A DNA stretch of 5,998 bases from the NCBI GenBank assembly GCA_025928535.1, contig JAICJJ010000197.1, positions 1 to 5,998 of the forward strand. Direction: 5' to 3'. The first letter of the stretch is position 1, and each line of letters begins with the position of its first letter. Made by a program: the position numbers and the translations under genes. Shown here in pieces: positions 1 through 5,025 of this stretch. The notes below the pieces were generated by a model. It saw only the letters and a program-made list of their open reading frames with translations, did not search any database and was not told where the DNA came from. This DNA is from Thermomicrobiales bacterium (GTDB lineage: Bacteria > Chloroflexota > Chloroflexia > Thermomicrobiales > UBA6265).

Positions 1-151
1 CGCCGACGAGGAAAATGCGCTGAATCTGGCGCAGCCAGCCTTGCCGCGCGGGCGTCGCCAGCGGGGCGACGAGGAGCGGCGGCAAGGCGCGGCCGCAGAT
101 CGCGCAAAACCGGCCGGCCTGCTCCGCCGCGCCGCAATAAGGGCAAAACAT
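1..151 (-). CDS. Zinc-ribbon protein, N-terminal fragment (runs off left edge)
   Basis: Only the first 50 residues are in the window; the frame is open to base 1. The protein starts MFCPYCGAAEQ and continues RFCAICGRALPP, giving two CxxC knuckles (Cys3/Cys6 and Cys16/Cys19) that would bind one zinc ion as in the bacterial zinc-ribbon families often found at the start of small membrane or stress proteins. After the ribbon comes a Pro/Ala-rich linker and then QIQRIFLVG, which could be the beginning of a transmembrane helix, but the sequence ends there. The ATG at 151-149 is preceded on the minus strand by GGGAAGG, a purine-rich ribosome-binding site with very short spacing. It is the last gene in the minus-strand series and is separated from the dienelactone hydrolase by a repeat-rich gap. 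Function beyond zinc binding cannot be assigned. Confidence 0.8.
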   Translation of the reverse strand, partial: MFCPYCGAAEQAGRFCAICGRALPPLLVAPLATPARQGWLRQIQRIFLVG

Positions 152-287
152 CGCCTTCCCGACCGTCGCTTGCCGCTGGACTCGATCAGACGCAGACGAT
201 AGACGATTCCCGACCGGTTTGGCCAGAACGGGGCGCACGGCGGGGGTGTGTCAACGTTTTGCGAGGGACGCCGCGCGTCGCCTCCGG

Positions 288-373
288 GTCATCCTGAGTC
301 GTCATGCCGCGGGGCGGCACCATCACGGCATGAAAAACCGAGTTTTTCACAGCAGCGGAGTCGAAGGATCTCG
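288..373 (-). repeat. Inverted, interrupted copy of the interspersed repeat
   Basis: GTCATCCTGAG at 288-298 and GTCGAAGGATCTCG at 360-373 match the two ends of the reverse complement of the 31-nt units at 391-421 and 434-464 (which would read CGTCATGCTGAG, then GTCGAAGCATCTCGT). In the intact units the two ends are separated by 4 nt; here they are about 61 nt apart. The extra DNA contains an 8-bp inverted repeat, TCATGCCG (302-309) with CGGCATGA (326-333), and next to it the hairpin at 331-349. This is therefore either an older repeat copy that received a small structured insertion or a longer variant of the same family. Elements of this style are common between genes in Chloroflexota and some other environmental bacteria. 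Confidence 0.55.
331..349. other. Hairpin TGAAAAA / TTTTTCA
   Basis: TGAAAAA (331-337) and TTTTTCA (343-349) form a perfect 7-bp stem around a 5-nt loop. The stem is A/T-rich, so it is weak as RNA and does not make a convincing intrinsic terminator on either strand. It overlaps the right arm (326-333) of the neighbouring 8-bp inverted repeat, so the two structures would compete. It is best read as part of the interspersed repeat. Confidence 0.5.
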
Positions 374-390
374 GCGTCCGGGGAGCGCGA

Positions 391-464
391 ACGAGATGCT
401 TCGACTTCGCTCAGCATGACGATGGGGCGGCGCACGAGATGCTTCGACTTCGCTCCGCATGACG
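391..464 (+). repeat. Two tandem 31-nt interspersed repeat units
   Basis: Unit 1 (391-421) and unit 2 (434-464) are identical at 30 of 31 positions; the core is GAGATGCTTCGACTTCGCTC and the single difference is A in unit 1 and C in unit 2 at the base after CGCTC. They lie 43 nt apart, start to start, with a 12-nt GC-rich spacer. In unit 1 ATGCT (396-400) and AGCAT (413-417) can pair into a 5-bp stem; the substitution in unit 2 breaks that stem. This is typical of short non-coding genomic repeats (REP/MITE-like). Two units with a 12-nt spacer do not make a CRISPR array. Confidence 0.75.
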
Positions 465-501
465 GAGGAGGCGGCGACGATAGGCGAAGGCCGCCGAGAA
501 T

Positions 502-560
502 GCCCAAGGCTGCCAAGGCTGCCAACTTTTTGGGAGCGGGGGAATTTGGCAGCCTTGGGC
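502..560. repeat. Perfect 15-bp inverted repeat with duplicated left arm
   Basis: GCCCAAGGCTGCCAA (502-516) is the exact reverse complement of TTGGCAGCCTTGGGC (546-560), with a 29-nt loop. The left arm overlaps a tandem duplication of GCCAAGGCT, so the right arm can also pair with CCAAGGCTGCCAA at 513-525 in a shorter-loop alternative. It lies about 70 nt beyond the minus-strand dienelactone hydrolase stop and could act as a transcript-end structure, but no T-tract follows the stem on that strand. A dispersed repeat element is equally likely. Confidence 0.65.
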
Positions 561-630
561 GCGGCGGCCGCGTCGCATCCCTCCGACCACGCGCCAGCAG
601 CGGAATCCCCGACCGGCGTCAGGGACGCGG

Positions 631-1374
631 TCAGCGTTCGGCGGCGACCTGCATGAACATCATCATCTGGCGCCAGGCGTCGTCGCAGGCGGCGCGATGC
701 TCGGCGAAGGTGCGGTCGAAAAAGGAATGGGGCGCACCTTCGTAGACCACCATCGTGTGCGGCACGCCCGCCGCGTCGAGTTCGTGGTCGAATTGCTCGA
801 AATCGGCCAGCGGCGTGAAATCGGCGCCGGCGACGAGGACGAGCAGCGGCGCCTTCATCTCCGCAATGACGTCGCGAACCCGCTCCGGCCGGCCGTAGAA
901 GCCGATTGCCCCGGCCAGACCGGGCTGGCTCGCCGATTGCCGCCACGAATTGGAGCCGCCGAAGCAAAAGCCGACGGTGAAGACGTGGCGAACCGCGCCG
1001 CCGTCGGCCGAGCGAAGGTAGGCGATCGCCGCGGCGGCGTCGGCATCGACGCCGGCCGGCGTGGTCTGCTCGACGTGCGGCCGGTATTCGAAGCCTTCGT
1101 CACGGGAGCCGGCGCCGGCGGTGCGGCCGAAATAGTCGACCGCGACCGCATCGTAGCCCGCTTCGGCGAAGCGAACCGCCAATTCCCGGTAGAAATCGTG
1201 CAGCCCGCGCACGTCCGGCAAGATGGCGACGCCGATGCCGGTCGGTTTGGCGGCGCGGGCGGCGTAGGCCATGATGGCGGTCCCATCGGCGGCCTGCAGG
1301 GTCAGGTCGCCATCGCTGGCGGCGCCGCCGGACACGGGCGGCAAGGGGGGACGGGCGTCGTCGCTGTAGCACAT
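631..1374 (-). CDS. Dienelactone hydrolase family protein
   Basis: A 247-residue cytoplasmic alpha/beta hydrolase of the dienelactone hydrolase (carboxymethylenebutenolidase, DLH) family; the length is normal for the family. Members hydrolyse dienelactones in chlorocatechol degradation, but most genomic copies have no proven substrate. The catalytic triad is visible: Cys137 in the elbow GFCFGG, Asp185 in AGADFTPL and His216 in APHSFFDR (numbered from MCYSDD). The N-terminal MCYSDDARPPLPP is a recurrent start in environmental DLH proteins. I chose the ATG at 1374 because GGAG lies 9 nt upstream; an in-frame GTG at 1392 would add six residues but abuts its only purine-rich stretch. The gene is 183 nt beyond the small membrane protein, so it may have its own promoter. 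No neighbouring catechol-pathway gene supports a role in aromatic degradation, so the substrate remains open. Confidence 0.94.
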   Translation of the reverse strand: MCYSDDARPPLPPVSGGAASDGDLTLQAADGTAIMAYAARAAKPTGIGVAILPDVRGLHDFYRELAVRFAEAGYDAVAVDYFGRTAGAGSRDEGFEYRPHVEQTTPAGVDADAAAAIAYLRSADGGAVRHVFTVGFCFGGSNSWRQSASQPGLAGAIGFYGRPERVRDVIAEMKAPLLVLVAGADFTPLADFEQFDHELDAAGVPHTMVVYEGAPHSFFDRTFAEHRAACDDAWRQMMMFMQVAAER

Positions 1375-1557
1375 GGGCGGATACTCCGGCACCTTCCGAT
1401 TCTCCGGCTCGCCAAGGCGGAGCCGGCGGCTATCGTAGCACCACTATGCAATGATCCCCGCTCATGGATTCAATTGTCTCGCATTGCCTCATACCGTTCC
1501 GGAGAACATGGGTGAGGAACGTTCCCACAAATCAAGCTTCGGCAGTGCGGAACTCCG
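1375..1557 (-). promoter_or_regulatory. Intergenic region likely holding the dienelactone hydrolase promoter
   Basis: This 183-nt gap separates two minus-strand genes and is long enough for an independent promoter. On the minus strand TTGAAT (1473-1468) and CATAGT (1448-1443) are separated by 19 nt, a weak pair with long spacing; TACGAT (1437-1432) is another -10-like hexamer without a matching -35. A 10-bp palindrome GGAACGTTCC sits at 1516-1525, but one that short is expected by chance in this much DNA. No intrinsic terminator with a T-tract is visible for the upstream gene. Confidence 0.3.
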
Positions 1558-1923
1558 TCAGCCAGCATCACGAAACAGAAGCCACCCTATGCCGGCGAGA
1601 ACGCCGACAGCAACGGCCTGATCGACGGGAGACCACCGGCCAACACTCCGCCCGAGCAGAGCGACGCCCACGATGGTCACGCCAAACCACAGCAGCGTCT
1701 GGATTTCCGTCGCGACGACGCCGACCTCGCGCATAGAGCGCACGGCGAACCAGTAGCCGATAGCGCCGAGCGCGAATCCGGCGGCGGACCGGATCAACTC
1801 CCGCCACACCACCGACGGGCCGCTCCACATCAGCGAGGCGCCGACGAAGCCTTGGGCATCGCCGATGCCCGACACGAGCGTGAAGGCGAGAATGAGCAAC
1901 GTGAGGCGCGCCTGATTCGGCAT
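1558..1923 (-). CDS. Small four-TM membrane protein of unknown function
   Basis: A 121-residue, strongly hydrophobic protein with about four predicted transmembrane segments near residues 6-27, 46-62, 69-90 and 102-117, then a short RDAG tail. The size and layout recall small multidrug-resistance or half-EamA proteins of the drug/metabolite transporter superfamily, but I see no diagnostic motif such as the membrane-embedded Glu of EmrE, so I leave the function open. The ATG at 1923 has an excellent AAGGAG six nt upstream. That site overlaps the TGA stop (1937-1935) of the methyltransferase gene, leaving an 11-nt gap and making translational coupling likely. A GTG at 1938 in the same frame would overlap the upstream stop and use no ribosome-binding site. 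Tight coupling suggests a partner role with the methyltransferase, for example substrate or product movement; this is inference. Confidence 0.78.
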   Translation of the reverse strand: MPNQARLTLLILAFTLVSGIGDAQGFVGASLMWSGPSVVWRELIRSAAGFALGAIGYWFAVRSMREVGVVATEIQTLLWFGVTIVGVALLGRSVGRWSPVDQAVAVGVLAGIGWLLFRDAG

Positions 1924-1934
1924 GCATCGCTCCT

Positions 1935-2741
1935 TCACCGTCGCTTGACCCCGTGGCCGAGGACGATCCCCGTGTATCCCAGCGCCGCGTGTTCGGGCAG
2001 TGATCGCGTCTCCACAAGCACGTCGCGGCCCAACTCCTGATCGAGGAATCCGCGCAGATCTTGTTCATCGACGTCGGCGCTCGGGAAATACCTGGCCCCG
2101 ACCTTGTAGAACGTGGCTCGCCGCAAGGCGGCGGTGATGAATGTGCCGCCGGGTTCCAGCAGCGAACTAATGTTGGCCATGTACCGCCGCCAAATCACTT
2201 TGTTATTCGTCGCCAAATCGGCGCAGTAGCAACTGATGACGGTCGGGTAGAACGCGCGGCGCGCGAGACCGAGAGGGTCGCGGCGACCGGCGTCGGCCTG
2301 TAGGAGTTCGGCAATCTTGCGGCGCGTCAGTTCCTCACGCGTGGCGATCGCCGCCTCACTCGGACGCGCCATTCCCTCGCAGATCAAGGCGTAGCGGACG
2401 AACGGCCGCCAATCGTGGAACGGCGGACGCCGATTGAGCCACGCGCTGATCTCGTCGAGGTTGGCCGGCAGATAGTCGGCGACGTGGAGTTCGGAAGCGT
2501 ATGGCGCGATCGGAAAGACGTGGTGCAGCGTGGGACCGGACCCGAAGATGAGGATCGGCTCGTTCGCCGGCAACCGCTTGGCGGCCTCGACGATGAAGCG
2601 GATCGTTTCCACCTCGTCCGGCTCCACGACGCGGTAGTAGTCGGCCAAATACTCGTGCGGCGACCACTCATCCCACGACGCAAGTAGCGGGTTCGTAGTT
2701 TTAGCCAACGCCAACAACGGACGCGGTCGATCGGTGACCAT
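1935..2741 (-). CDS. NNMT/PNMT/TEMT-family SAM-dependent methyltransferase
   Basis: A 268-residue class I methyltransferase resembling the nicotinamide, phenylethanolamine and thioether methyltransferases, and by family also GntF-type bacterial N-methyltransferases. Numbered from MVTDRP: WSPHEYLADYY (27-37) matches the family's N-terminal xxPxxYLxxYY motif; ILIFGSGPT (63-71) is SAM-binding motif I; ADYLPANLDEISAWL (88-102) parallels DYSDQNLQELEKWL of human NNMT; CYCADL (171-176) contains Asp175, which aligns by eye with NNMT Asp197 that contacts nicotinamide; LLEPGGTFI (194-202) is the late strand motif. The alignment is from memory. The likely reaction is SAM-dependent N- (or S-) methylation of a small cytoplasmic amine; the substrate is unknown. 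The start at 2741 has GGAG eight nt upstream; a TTG at 2765 lacks one. It follows the cupredoxin by 84 nt and is coupled to the next gene. Confidence 0.92.
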   Translation of the reverse strand: MVTDRPRPLLALAKTTNPLLASWDEWSPHEYLADYYRVVEPDEVETIRFIVEAAKRLPANEPILIFGSGPTLHHVFPIAPYASELHVADYLPANLDEISAWLNRRPPFHDWRPFVRYALICEGMARPSEAAIATREELTRRKIAELLQADAGRRDPLGLARRAFYPTVISCYCADLATNNKVIWRRYMANISSLLEPGGTFITAALRRATFYKVGARYFPSADVDEQDLRGFLDQELGRDVLVETRSLPEHAALGYTGIVLGHGVKRR

Positions 2742-2806
2742 GACGGCGGCTCCAGTTCGAGGCAACGGACCGGGACAGGCGCAAAGGTATCGAGCCCAAT
2801 CAGGCG

Positions 2807-2822
2807 TGTGCGTTGGCGCACA
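2807..2822. other. Perfect 6-bp hairpin just after the cupredoxin stop
   Basis: TGTGCG (2807-2812) and CGCACA (2817-2822) pair perfectly around a 4-nt loop, starting 3 nt beyond the minus-strand TAA stop of the cupredoxin gene. No T-run follows on the minus strand, so it is not a standard intrinsic terminator. It could stabilise or help process the message between the cupredoxin and the methyltransferase, or be chance. Confidence 0.35.
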
Positions 2823-2825
2823 TCG

Positions 2826-3479
2826 TTACGGCGTGACCCGGACGGCCTCGACCATGCCGGCCTCGTAGTGGCCGGGCTCATGGCAGGCCAACTGGTAGGC
2901 GCCTGGCGCGGCGAAGGTCCAGGCGAGGGTGATCGTGTGACCCGGCTCGATGCCGTGCACCATCGCCATGACGTTCCCGCGCATCAGCGGTTGATGGACC
3001 GCGCCATTCGGCTCAATCACGAACATGTGCTGGACCTTGCCAACGTTCGAGACGACGAAGACATAGGGCTGGCCGACCCGAAATTCGGTCTGGGCGGCCC
3101 GGACGTAGAAGTCTCCTTCGCTCACCCCCACCGCCCGCGCGCAGTCCGGCGAGACCGGGGGCGCGTCGGAGGGCATCGTCGAATCGGCGCCCATCGTCAC
3201 GGCAGGCATCGATGTGCTCATCGCCATATTGGCCATGCCGGCCATGCCGCTCATCGGCGCCATCGTCGCCGCGCCGCCAGCCGCCAGCGTTCCCATATCC
3301 ATATCCATGTCCATCCCCATGGTCATCGGGGTGGACGACGGCAAGGGCGTGGCGCACGACGTTCCCACGGGATGGGCGGTCGTCGGCGCCGCCATGCCGT
3401 CCGCACGGTCGATTCGCGATCCTGCGGACAAGGCGCCGAGCGCGGCGATCACGAGCAGGGCAAAAACGATGGGTCGCAT
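2826..3479 (-). CDS. Secreted cupredoxin (type-1 copper) with Met-rich linker
   Basis: A 217-residue exported copper protein. Residues 1-20 form a signal peptide (Arg2, then a hydrophobic core ending ALSAG) with no lipobox cysteine. Residues 51-102 are a low-complexity linker with 15 methionines, including MTMGMDMDMDM and spaced PMSGM/GMANMAM motifs, of the kind that bind Cu(I) in periplasmic copper proteins. The C-terminal cupredoxin domain (about 115-217) has all four type-1 ligands: His151 in VQHMF and Cys199, His204, Met209 in the C-x4-H-x4-M loop CHEPGHYEAGM. Such proteins carry electrons or bind and buffer copper outside the membrane. The ATG at 3479 has GGGAG about 7 nt upstream. The gene follows the EamA transporter by 40 nt, so it is probably co-transcribed. 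No copper oxidase, CopA or CsoR gene is in the window, so the partner is unknown. Confidence 0.92.
   Translation of the reverse strand: MRPIVFALLVIAALGALSAGSRIDRADGMAAPTTAHPVGTSCATPLPSSTPMTMGMDMDMDMGTLAAGGAATMAPMSGMAGMANMAMSTSMPAVTMGADSTMPSDAPPVSPDCARAVGVSEGDFYVRAAQTEFRVGQPYVFVVSNVGKVQHMFVIEPNGAVHQPLMRGNVMAMVHGIEPGHTITLAWTFAAPGAYQLACHEPGHYEAGMVEAVRVTP
3231..3321 (-). repeat. Short tandem repeats encoding the Met-rich linker
   Basis: The cupredoxin linker is built on simple repeats. On the plus strand GCCATGCCG occurs twice in tandem near 3232-3249, and CCATAT, CCATAT, CCATGT, CCATCC, CCATGG hexamers run through about 3292-3321. The hexamers encode alternating Met-Asp/Met-Gly. They make this stretch prone to slippage, so linker length may vary between strains without changing the frame, because both repeat units are multiples of three. 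Confidence 0.6.
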
Positions 3480-3519
3480 CAGACTCTCCCACGTTCCCGA
3501 CGATCACTGCGTCGTCGTG

Positions 3520-4416
3520 TCATGCCACCGCGACCAGCGACGCTCCGAGCACGATCAAGCCGCCGCCGCCGAGTTGCAGCCGCGAGAGCGGCTCGCCGAG
3601 CAGCAGCGCGGCGAAGCCGACGCCAAACAACAGTTCCAGATTGCCGATGACGGCGACCTGGCCGGCAGCGAGCCGCGCCACGGCGTAGCCCCAGAGGACG
3701 AACGGCAGCGCCGAGCATCCGAGCCCCAGGTAGAGGATGAGCGCGACGTCGCGCCCGCTGGGCCAAGTCATGCCGGAGGCAGCGAGTTCGGTGGCCGCGG
3801 CTGGCAGCAAGAAGAGGACGCCATAAACCATGCTGCCCGCAGTCAGGCCGATGGTGGCTCGCGCATCGAAGATGCGACGACCGATCAAGGTGTAGGTCGC
3901 CGCAGACGCGGCGGCGGCCAGCAGGAGAGCGTTGCCGAGGAGTACGTCGTGACTGCGCACCGTCAGATCGAGTTCGCCGACCGGGACGAGCACGAGCAGT
4001 CCTACACCGACGAAGGCCAACACCGTCCCGGCGAGCCGACGGTCGGCCAAGCGTTCCCGCAACACGAGTGTCGCCAACAGCACCGTCAGCGCCGGAATGC
4101 CGCCATTCATGATCAAGGCGGCGCTCGCGGCGCTCGCGAAGCGGAGGCCGAGGTTCTGGCAGACGAAGAAGATCGTCATTCCCGTCAGCCCCAACAACGC
4201 GGCTCCCCGTCCGAAGTTTGGGGTCTGACCCAGACTGCGCGTCACCGGGAGAAGCAACGCCAGCGCCACGGCGAAGCGCAGCGTGGCCAGGGTGATTGGC
4301 GGCACGGCCGGAAGCACCGCTTTGGTGGCGACAAACGACGTGCCCCAGAGCGCCGTCGTCGCCACGAGGGCGAGCACGGCGACGAATGGAACGGTGGATC
4401 GCGGGGCAGCATCCAT
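3520..4416 (-). CDS. EamA/DMT-family 10-TM transporter
   Basis: A 298-residue inner-membrane protein of the drug/metabolite transporter superfamily with the usual two EamA repeats of five helices each. Repeat one starts with the family hallmark ALWGTSFVATK (residues 22-32) and ends near LRERLADRRLAG (119-130) followed by a Gly/Val/Leu helix; repeat two ends LLLGEPLSRLQLGGG (271-285) and a final helix. Relatives export amino acids, nucleosides, riboflavin or other metabolites; the substrate cannot be read from the sequence. I chose the ATG at 4416, which has GGAG seven nt upstream. In-frame ATG 4464 and GTG 4482 would add an Arg/Gln-rich, non-hydrophobic N-terminus and lack a good ribosome-binding site. 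It is the first gene after a strong promoter and probably heads the operon with the cupredoxin, methyltransferase and 4-TM protein. Confidence 0.95.
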   Translation of the reverse strand: MDAAPRSTVPFVAVLALVATTALWGTSFVATKAVLPAVPPITLATLRFAVALALLLPVTRSLGQTPNFGRGAALLGLTGMTIFFVCQNLGLRFASAASAALIMNGGIPALTVLLATLVLRERLADRRLAGTVLAFVGVGLLVLVPVGELDLTVRSHDVLLGNALLLAAAASAATYTLIGRRIFDARATIGLTAGSMVYGVLFLLPAAATELAASGMTWPSGRDVALILYLGLGCSALPFVLWGYAVARLAAGQVAVIGNLELLFGVGFAALLLGEPLSRLQLGGGGLIVLGASLVAVA

Positions 4417-4594
4417 GCTGGCGCTCCAATCCGATCGCGTCGCTTGAGGCGCTCCGCCTGCCATGCGAGGTTGTCGAAACACGAACCGGCAGTACGGCAG
4501 TCCGATCGATCAATCCCGACAACTGCGAGTAGCGCGGACTGGATGTCGAGATTGCCGAGGGCACACAACTTGTTCCGACGAACGAGTGCGGCCC
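4417..4594 (-). other. Long 5' leader of the EamA operon
   Basis: From the inferred transcription start near 4588 to the ATG at 4416 is about 170 nt, long for a bacterial leader. GTTGTCG (4470-4476) and CGACAAC (4517-4523) form a perfect 7-bp inverted repeat with a 40-nt loop, and GGCG/CGCC can form a small hairpin about 30 nt before the start codon. I recognise no riboswitch class. A frame through this leader (Arg-rich, starting inside the promoter at 4622) has no credible protein. Confidence 0.4.
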
Positions 4595-4622
4595 ATCGTA
4601 GTGGTCGCGTCTCGTCTGTCAA
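4595..4622 (-). promoter_or_regulatory. Sigma70-type promoter for the EamA-cupredoxin-methyltransferase operon
   Basis: On the minus strand a consensus -35 TTGACA (4622-4617) is followed by a 16-nt spacer and the -10 hexamer TACGAT (4600-4595), which matches TATAAT at 4 of 6 positions. The surrounding DNA (AATTTGACAG) is locally AT-rich in an otherwise GC-rich window. Transcription would begin near 4588 and run into the EamA gene. I see no obvious operator overlapping it. Confidence 0.6.
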
Positions 4623-4716
4623 ATTAGGCGCTTATATCCCCACCATTGGACGCTCTCATCTTGATCGCCAGGTTGACGCGTCGGGACGATGACGCGCCAT
4701 CGATGTTGACCGGCGA

Positions 4717-4863
4717 TTGCAGACGGATGGCGCGGTGAACAGGCTCGGACAACGGATCAGCGATCGATGTCTCGGGTTTCGATTGTCCCAGCAGGAACTC
4801 GCCCGGCGAACTGACCTCGCCGACGCGCTCGGCCTTAGCCTCGTCCTCAATGGATCACGGCCC
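4717..4863 (+). pseudogene. Degenerate XRE/HipB-type helix-turn-helix remnant
   Basis: The only plus-strand stretch that reads like a protein family. From TTG 4717 or GTG 4735 the frame gives VNRLGQRISDR, then LSQQELARRTDL, the first two helices of an XRE DNA-binding domain (family pattern LGxRIRxxRxxxGLSQxELAxR). Directly after comes ADALGLSLVLNG, which resembles the end of HipB-like domains (xxLxxALGLxLVL). The segment of about 25-30 residues that should lie between, including the recognition helix and the SRLExG motif, is missing, with the joint near 4816-4822. Beyond 4863 the translation is Arg-rich and unrecognisable although the frame stays open. No good ribosome-binding site precedes either start. 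I read it as an internally deleted antitoxin or regulator gene. The family call rests on recalled motifs and a chance match is possible. Confidence 0.42.
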
Positions 4864-4900
4864 ACACGCGGACCAGTTCGATCGTCGGTCCGGCTACTGA

Positions 4901-4993
4901 ACATCACGTCAGTTGGGAACCGGCACGAACCTGCCCTTCGAGGAGGCCGTCGAATTCGCCATGATTTGCGCTGCCCTCGCCGCCGTTCAGTAA
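4901..4993 (+). pseudogene. Short protein-like C-terminal remnant, unassigned
   Basis: In the second plus-strand frame, between a TGA at 4898-4900 and a TAA at 4991-4993, 30 codons read like a natural protein end: LGTGTNLPFEEAVEFAM followed by a hydrophobic ICAALAAVQ. The LPFEEAVEFAM part recalls the C-terminus of large TPR/LuxR-type regulators (LxLEEAVxxAL), but the match is loose. There is no start codon with a ribosome-binding site, so if real it is the tail of a lost gene. It is in a different frame from the helix-turn-helix remnant 38 nt upstream. Confidence 0.2.
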
Positions 4994-5025
4994 TCCTGCC
5001 CGAACCCTCGCTCGGCAAACACTTG

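Larger units (their letters stand above)
152..630. other. Repeat-rich intergenic region, no credible gene
   Basis: This 479-nt gap lies between the dienelactone hydrolase stop and the zinc-ribbon start. Reading frames cross it on both strands, but their translations are Arg/Ser/Pro-rich, follow the repeats and match no family I recognise. It holds dispersed-repeat units at 288-464, a short A/T-stem hairpin at 331-349 and a perfect 15-bp inverted repeat at 502-560, each listed separately. Bases 152-287 would contain any promoter of the zinc-ribbon gene; I see only weak -10-like sequences there (TATCGT on the minus strand near 220) and no good -35 partner. Confidence 0.75.

Noticed and set aside
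391..464. Possible CRISPR repeats
   Set aside because: Only two units, a 12-nt spacer and an extra copy in the opposite orientation; these are generic interspersed repeats.
347..967. 206-codon minus-strand open frame
   Set aside because: It overlaps the dienelactone hydrolase in another frame and runs into the intergenic repeats; its composition is Arg/Ala-rich without any domain.
697..1515. 272-codon plus-strand open frame
   Set aside because: It is the in-register antisense of the dienelactone hydrolase, which has an intact catalytic triad.
1516..1525. 10-bp palindrome GGAACGTTCC as an operator (LexA-like)
   Set aside because: Several 10-bp palindromes are expected by chance in 6 kb, and the half-sites lack the 4-nt spacing of GAAC-N4-GTTC LexA boxes.
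4242..4622. 126-codon minus-strand frame through the EamA leader
   Set aside because: Its start is a TTG inside the -35 box and it overlaps the transporter in another frame.
3214..4692. 492-codon plus-strand open frame
   Set aside because: It is the in-register antisense of the EamA and cupredoxin genes; its translation is Arg/Gln/Glu-rich with no recognisable domain, and the minus-strand genes have clear families and ribosome-binding sites.
4656..5018. 120-codon minus-strand open frame in the gap after the kinase
   Set aside because: Arg/Ser-rich, no recognisable motif and no ribosome-binding site; it lies opposite the better-supported helix-turn-helix remnant.
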